DNA of 64,000 nucleotides from Agrobacterium sp. a22-2 (GTDB taxonomy: Bacteria > Pseudomonadota > Alphaproteobacteria > Rhizobiales > Rhizobiaceae), in the NCBI RefSeq assembly GCF_012276985.1, contig NZ_JAAXMM010000001.1, positions 186,001 through 250,000 on the forward strand, read 5' to 3'. Made by a program: the position numbers and the translations under genes. The notes below the pieces were generated by a model that worked only from the letters and a program-made list of their open reading frames with translations, was not told the DNA's origin and made no database searches. How positions within the stretch are numbered: position 1 is the first letter of the stretch; each line of letters starts with the position of its first letter. Positions 60,528-64,000 of the stretch are shown in pieces.

Positions 60528-61520
60528 TCAGGCGTTCTCGACTTCTTCCAGCTGGTAGCGATAGGTGGTCGAGCAGAATTCGCAGGTCACCGCGATCTCG
60601 CCCCCTTCATCGCTCGACGCGATCTCTTCGGCACTGAAGCCTTTCAGCACCCCCTTGATCTTGTCGCGCGAACAACTGCAGCGATCCAGGACCTTCTGTG
60701 GCGGATAGACCCGCACACCGCGTTCGTGGAACAGGCGGAACAGCAGCCGCTCCACGCCGATCAAGGGATCCGTCAACTCGTCGGAATCGATGGTCTCGAC
60801 CAGTGCCCTGGCTTCGGCCCAGGCGTCATCCTCGACATGATCATCGCCCTCGTCGACGTCACCGTCGCCGCCATGCAGGTCCGGCTGGCGCATGCGCTCG
60901 GGCGCGCTTGGCAGAAACTGCGCCATCAGGCCGCCGGCACGCCAGGAATGGCGCGGCTTGCCTTCCTCGTCACGGTCGAACAACTCGGCCACGCCAAGCC
61001 GCACACGAGTTGGGATCTGTTCGGACTGGCGGAAATAGAAACCGGCAATGTCTTCCAGCGTCGAACCGTCGAGCGGCACGATACCCTGGTAGGGTTGCAT
61101 GTAATTGCCCTGGTCGATGGTCAGGGCCAGAATGCCATTGCCGAGAAGCTGCGGCGGCGAAGCTTCGCCGGCCGCAATGGCCGCGACCAGCCGCTCTTCG
61201 TCGAAACGGGCATAGGCGCGCACATTGTCGGGTGCCGCGAAATCCGCCACCAGCAGATCCACCGGGCCGTCGGTCTTGGTCTGGACGATGAACTTGCCCT
61301 GGAACTTCAGCGAGGTGCCGATCAGCACGGTCAGCACGATTGCTTCCGCCAGAAGCCTGGCCACGGCCGGCGGATAGTTGTGCCGCCCCAGAATGGTATT
61401 GAGCAAGGGCCCCAATTGTACGGCACGACCGCGCACATCCAGGCCTTCGACCTGGAAGGGTACGACGTGGTCATCTCCGGCGAAATCGAATTCGCCAAGC
61501 GCACTCGACCTGTCTGACAT
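60528..61520 (-). CDS. hslO: Hsp33 redox-regulated chaperone
   Basis: This 330-residue protein has the Hsp33 N-terminal domain (DDHVVPFQVEGLDVRGRAVQ, LGPLLNTILGRHNYPPAVAR), the linker region, and the C-terminal zinc switch with CSCSRDKIKGVL (CxC) and CEFCSTTYRYQ (CxxC). Oxidation of the four Cys activates it as a holdase chaperone in oxidative stress. An acidic insertion (GGDGDVDEGDDHVEDD) lengthens the linker. It sits between argF and apaG; 174 bp separate it from argF. Confidence 0.95.
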   Translation of the reverse strand: MSDRSSALGEFDFAGDDHVVPFQVEGLDVRGRAVQLGPLLNTILGRHNYPPAVARLLAEAIVLTVLIGTSLKFQGKFIVQTKTDGPVDLLVADFAAPDNVRAYARFDEERLVAAIAAGEASPPQLLGNGILALTIDQGNYMQPYQGIVPLDGSTLEDIAGFYFRQSEQIPTRVRLGVAELFDRDEEGKPRHSWRAGGLMAQFLPSAPERMRQPDLHGGDGDVDEGDDHVEDDAWAEARALVETIDSDELTDPLIGVERLLFRLFHERGVRVYPPQKVLDRCSCSRDKIKGVLKGFSAEEIASSDEGGEIAVTCEFCSTTYRYQLEEVENA

Positions 61521-61694
61521 AATTGCTACTCCATGGCGTCAGGGACGCCCGATCAAAAGAGGCCTGGCGGCCTCACGGAAAGCGCACACATGGGGTCTTC
61601 GCAGCGCAAGATCAAGCACGGACAAGCCATCGCAATCTGACGACCATCGCGCCCTGTGCTCAACCTGCTTTACGATACGATACCCCGGAAACGG

Positions 61695-62612
61695 TTAAAC
61701 CGCTCCGAAGCACCAGGCAAGGATGGATTTCTGCGCATGCAGGCGGTTTTCCGCCTCGTCGAAGACAACCGACTGCGGACCGTCGATGACCTCATCCGTC
61801 ACTTCCTCGCCGCGATGGGCCGGCAGGCAGTGCAGGAAGAGCGCATCCGAATTGGCCTTGGCCATCAACTGCGGATTGACCTGGAACGGCTGGAAGACAT
61901 TATGGCCGCGAGCCTTGTGCTCGAGGTTCATCGACACCCAGGTATCGGTGATCACGGCATCGGCATTGGCAACGGCGCGATCGGCATCATGGCAGAGCAT
62001 GATCTCGCCGCCATTGTTGCGCGCCCAGTTGAGGATGCGGTCATCCGGCTCGGAGCCGAGCGGCACGGCCATGTTCATGCGGTAACCGAAGCGTGCGGCA
62101 CCTTCCACGAGGGAATGCAGAACATTGTTGCCGTCGCCGGTCCAGGCAAGCGTCTTGCCCTTGATCGGACCGCGATGCTCCTCGATCGTCAGGATATCCG
62201 CCATGATCTGGCAGGGATGGGTGAGATCCGTCAACGCGTTGATCACCGGAACGGTGGCATGTTCGGCCATTTCCAGCAGGCGCGAATGGTCGGTGGTGCG
62301 GATCATGATCGCATCGACATAACGCGACAGAACCTTGGCCGTATCGCCGATGGTTTCGGCGCGGCCAAGCTGCATTTCGGTGCCCGACAGGAACAGCGTT
62401 TCTCCGCCCAACTGGCGCATGCCGACATCGAAGGAGACGCGCGTGCGGGTCGAGGGCTTTTCGAAGATCATCGCCAGCATCTTGCCGGCCAGCGGCTTGT
62501 CGGCAGTGCCGGCCTTGGTGGCGGTCTTGCGGGTGCGGGCGTCGTTGAGAATCTTGCGCAAGTCCTCGGCCGTCATCGCCGAGAGATCCAGGAAGTGCTT
62601 GGGAGATACCAT
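61695..62612 (-). CDS. argF: ornithine carbamoyltransferase
   Basis: This 305-residue enzyme forms citrulline from ornithine and carbamoyl-phosphate. Signatures are [15 protein letters not shown] (carbamoyl-phosphate loop), [24 protein letters not shown] and [19 protein letters not shown] with the catalytic Cys. The ATG at 62612 gives the usual N-terminus ([13 protein letters not shown]); the longer frame start at 62663 is unlikely because it lies inside argD. It follows argD by 16 bp in the same operon. Confidence 0.96.
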   Translation of the reverse strand: MVSPKHFLDLSAMTAEDLRKILNDARTRKTATKAGTADKPLAGKMLAMIFEKPSTRTRVSFDVGMRQLGGETLFLSGTEMQLGRAETIGDTAKVLSRYVDAIMIRTTDHSRLLEMAEHATVPVINALTDLTHPCQIMADILTIEEHRGPIKGKTLAWTGDGNNVLHSLVEGAARFGYRMNMAVPLGSEPDDRILNWARNNGGEIMLCHDADRAVANADAVITDTWVSMNLEHKARGHNVFQPFQVNPQLMAKANSDALFLHCLPAHRGEEVTDEVIDGPQSVVFDEAENRLHAQKSILAWCFGAV

Positions 62613-62628
62613 TATTCCATACCTGTCT

Positions 62629-63834
62629 TCATGCCCGGGCCGCCAACACGGGTTCGCGCGCACCGAGGCTTTCTGCGGCCAGCTCGATACGATGGAGACC
62701 CTCGCGGGCTTCCTCGACGGTGGTTGTCAGCGGCGGCAGAAGACGGATGACATTGTCACCCGCCGGAACGCCGAGCATATGCTCGGCCCGCATGGCCTTG
62801 AGCAATTCCGCGGACGGCACCTTGGCCTTGATGCCGAGCATCAGGCCCTCGCCGCGGATTTCCTCGATGACATCGGGAAAACGGTCCTTCAAGGCGGCCA
62901 GCCCCTGGCGGAAGACCAGCGCGACATCGCGAACATGCGGCAGGAAATCATCGGCGAGCACGATATCGAGAACGGCATTGCCGACAGCCATGGCCAGCGG
63001 ATTGCCGCCATAGGTCGAGCCGTGGGTGCCGGCCTTCATGCCGGACGCCGCTTCTTCGGTCGCCAGGCACGCTCCGAGCGGGAAGCCGCCGCCGATGCCC
63101 TTGGCAACCGCCATGATATCCGGTGTAATTCCGGCCCATTCATGGGCAAACAGCTTGCCGGTGCGTCCAACGCCCGACTGCACCTCGTCGAGGATCAGCA
63201 GAAGGCCGTTCTCGTCGCAGATCGAGCGAAGCTCGCGCAACACCTCGTTGGAAACGGTGCGAATGCCGCCCTCGCCCTGAACAGGCTCAATGAGGATGGC
63301 GGCGGTCGCATCGGTGATGGCGGCCTTCAACGCATCCATGTCGCCGAACGGCACCTGGTCAAAGCCGGGGGCCTTCGGGCCGAAGCCCTCCAGGTATTTC
63401 TCCTGGCCGCCGGCAGCGATCGTCGCGATGGTGCGGCCATGAAAGGCGCCTTCGAAAGTGATGATGTGGAACTTCTCAGGATGTCCCTTGGAATACTGAT
63501 ACCGGCGGGCGGTCTTGATCGAGCATTCCAGCGCCTCGGCACCGGAATTGGTGAAAAACACCTTGTCGGCGAATGTCGCGGCGCAAAGCCGCTGTGCCAG
63601 ACGCTCCTGACCCGGGATCTCGTAGAGATTGGAGAGGTGCCAGACCTTGTCGGCCTGCGCCTTGATGGCCTCGACCAGATGCGGATGGGCATGGCCGAGC
63701 GAGTTGACGGCGACGCCGGCGGCGAAGTCGAGATAACGCTCACCATCTTCGGTGAACAGCCAGACCCCTTCCCCGCGCACGAAACGCAGGGGTGCCCGCA
63801 TGTAGGTTTCGTAAAGCGGCGAGGCTTCAGCCAT
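62629..63834 (-). CDS. argD: acetylornithine aminotransferase
   Basis: This 401-residue class III aminotransferase has [78 protein letters not shown] (PLP Asp) and the PLP lysine in [16 protein letters not shown]. It makes N-acetylornithine in arginine synthesis. The ATG at 63834 has AAGGAG upstream at about 10 nt. It is the first gene of the argD-argF operon. The alternative name succinyldiaminopimelate aminotransferase reflects dual activity in the family. Confidence 0.95.
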   Translation of the reverse strand: MAEASPLYETYMRAPLRFVRGEGVWLFTEDGERYLDFAAGVAVNSLGHAHPHLVEAIKAQADKVWHLSNLYEIPGQERLAQRLCAATFADKVFFTNSGAEALECSIKTARRYQYSKGHPEKFHIITFEGAFHGRTIATIAAGGQEKYLEGFGPKAPGFDQVPFGDMDALKAAITDATAAILIEPVQGEGGIRTVSNEVLRELRSICDENGLLLILDEVQSGVGRTGKLFAHEWAGITPDIMAVAKGIGGGFPLGACLATEEAASGMKAGTHGSTYGGNPLAMAVGNAVLDIVLADDFLPHVRDVALVFRQGLAALKDRFPDVIEEIRGEGLMLGIKAKVPSAELLKAMRAEHMLGVPAGDNVIRLLPPLTTTVEEAREGLHRIELAAESLGAREPVLAARA

Positions 63835-63887
63835 GGCGCAAAAACTCCTTCGACGAGGCTAAAATGTTCATTCCGACCGTCAAAAGA

Positions 63888-63901
63888 TCGGACATGTCCG
63901 A
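63888..63901. promoter_or_regulatory. 14-bp perfect palindrome in the argD leader
   Basis: TCGGACATGTCCGA is its own reverse complement and lies 54 bp before the argD ATG. It is downstream of the promoter, so it would act as an operator within the leader or as an RNA dimer/hairpin site. Its regulator is unknown. Confidence 0.5.
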
Positions 63902-63913
63902 AAAATTAAAAAT

Positions 63914-63929
63914 GCCGCCTTGCGGCGGC
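63914..63929 (-). other. hairpin followed by T-rich tract in the argD leader
   Basis: GCCGCC and GGCGGC pair with a 4-nt loop; on the minus strand ATTTTTAATTTTT follows. It looks like an intrinsic terminator, but the promoter predicted at 63936-63964 would start transcription at or just before the stem. So it may be a 5'-end stabilising hairpin, an attenuator, or the terminator of a gene beyond the window. Confidence 0.6.
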
Positions 63930-63935
63930 GAGAGC

Positions 63936-63964
63936 ACTATCCCGATTTCGGCGGATGCTGTCAA
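63936..63964 (-). promoter_or_regulatory. probable argD promoter
   Basis: The minus strand reads TTGACA (63964-63959), a 17-bp spacer and GATAGT (63941-63936). The predicted start is near 63929 and the leader is about 95 nt. Confidence 0.6.
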
Positions 63965-64000
63965 CAAAACAACGCGAAAACAGTGTTTTTTGGGAGCCTC

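Noticed and set aside
62335..63909. 524-codon open frame opposite argF and argD
   Set aside because: It spans two conserved genes in antisense and shows no family signature.

Overview
This window is a gene-dense, GC-rich stretch of an alphaproteobacterial chromosome, almost certainly from the order Rhizobiales and most likely the Rhizobiaceae (Rhizobium/Agrobacterium group). The evidence is a PodJ-type polarity protein followed by TauE/SafE, TIGR02186, PdeM and Lhr-type helicase genes, a SAM-II riboswitch in front of metZ, the block argD-argF-hslO next to apaG, metZ and a long dCTP deaminase, and a RIME-like two-palindrome intergenic repeat. I see no rRNA, CRISPR array, prophage or insertion sequence. 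One tRNA, Gly(CCC), is present. All taxonomic and family statements rest on recognising the sequences by eye, not on a search.

Layout. 1-9.5 kb is a surface-sugar locus. A rightward operon (methyltransferase, SDR, ATP-grasp, metallophosphoesterase, with ATGA overlaps) meets a leftward operon (rfbF, rfbG, 3,5-epimerase, C-methyltransferase, GT2) that should make and transfer a CDP-activated, C-methylated 6-deoxyhexose. galE lies upstream of it. 9.7-11.4 kb has an aminotransferase and mscL. 11.6-15.2 kb is a CrbS/MxtR-like transporter-sensor hybrid kinase; its probable partner, a CrbR/ErdR-like LuxR regulator, lies 36 kb away at 51.6 kb. 15.2-19.2 kb has an unusual pyruvate-kinase-like protein divergent from a metallophosphoesterase and Ser/Thr kinase-USP fusion pair. 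19.2-27.6 kb is mixed: GH32 fructosidase, cold-shock protein, a frameshifted glycerophosphodiesterase, BASS transporter, RNase HI-like protein, hexapeptide acetyltransferase, GreA-like factor, MYG1 protein and pentapeptide-repeat protein.

27.8-34 kb is a fatty-acid oxidation cluster (fadB-like, a small membrane protein, thiolase, acyl-CoA dehydrogenase) with a MazEF-type toxin-antitoxin pair inside it. The acyl-CoA dehydrogenase promoter carries a long perfect palindrome. 34.4-43.6 kb holds podJ, a TauE/SafE-TIGR02186 membrane pair and the PdeM-helicase DNA-repair pair. 43.7-57.2 kb is accessory and housekeeping: an Rrf2 regulator with a carboxymuconolactone-decarboxylase-like protein, tandem YitT proteins, a TPR methyltransferase, a CAP-domain lipoprotein, a MATE exporter, pyrD, the CrbR-like regulator, an S24 repressor-like protein, a degenerate SNase-like protein, TerB, an orphan solute-binding protein and a GT2 with an MshEN-like N-terminus. 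57.3-63.8 kb is conserved core metabolism (tRNA-Gly, dCTP deaminase, metZ, apaG, hslO, argF, argD).

The most interesting signals are the kinase/phosphatase/PK-like module, the ATP-grasp sugar operon, the separated acetate-switch-like two-component pair, and several perfect operators, terminators and riboswitch structures between genes.
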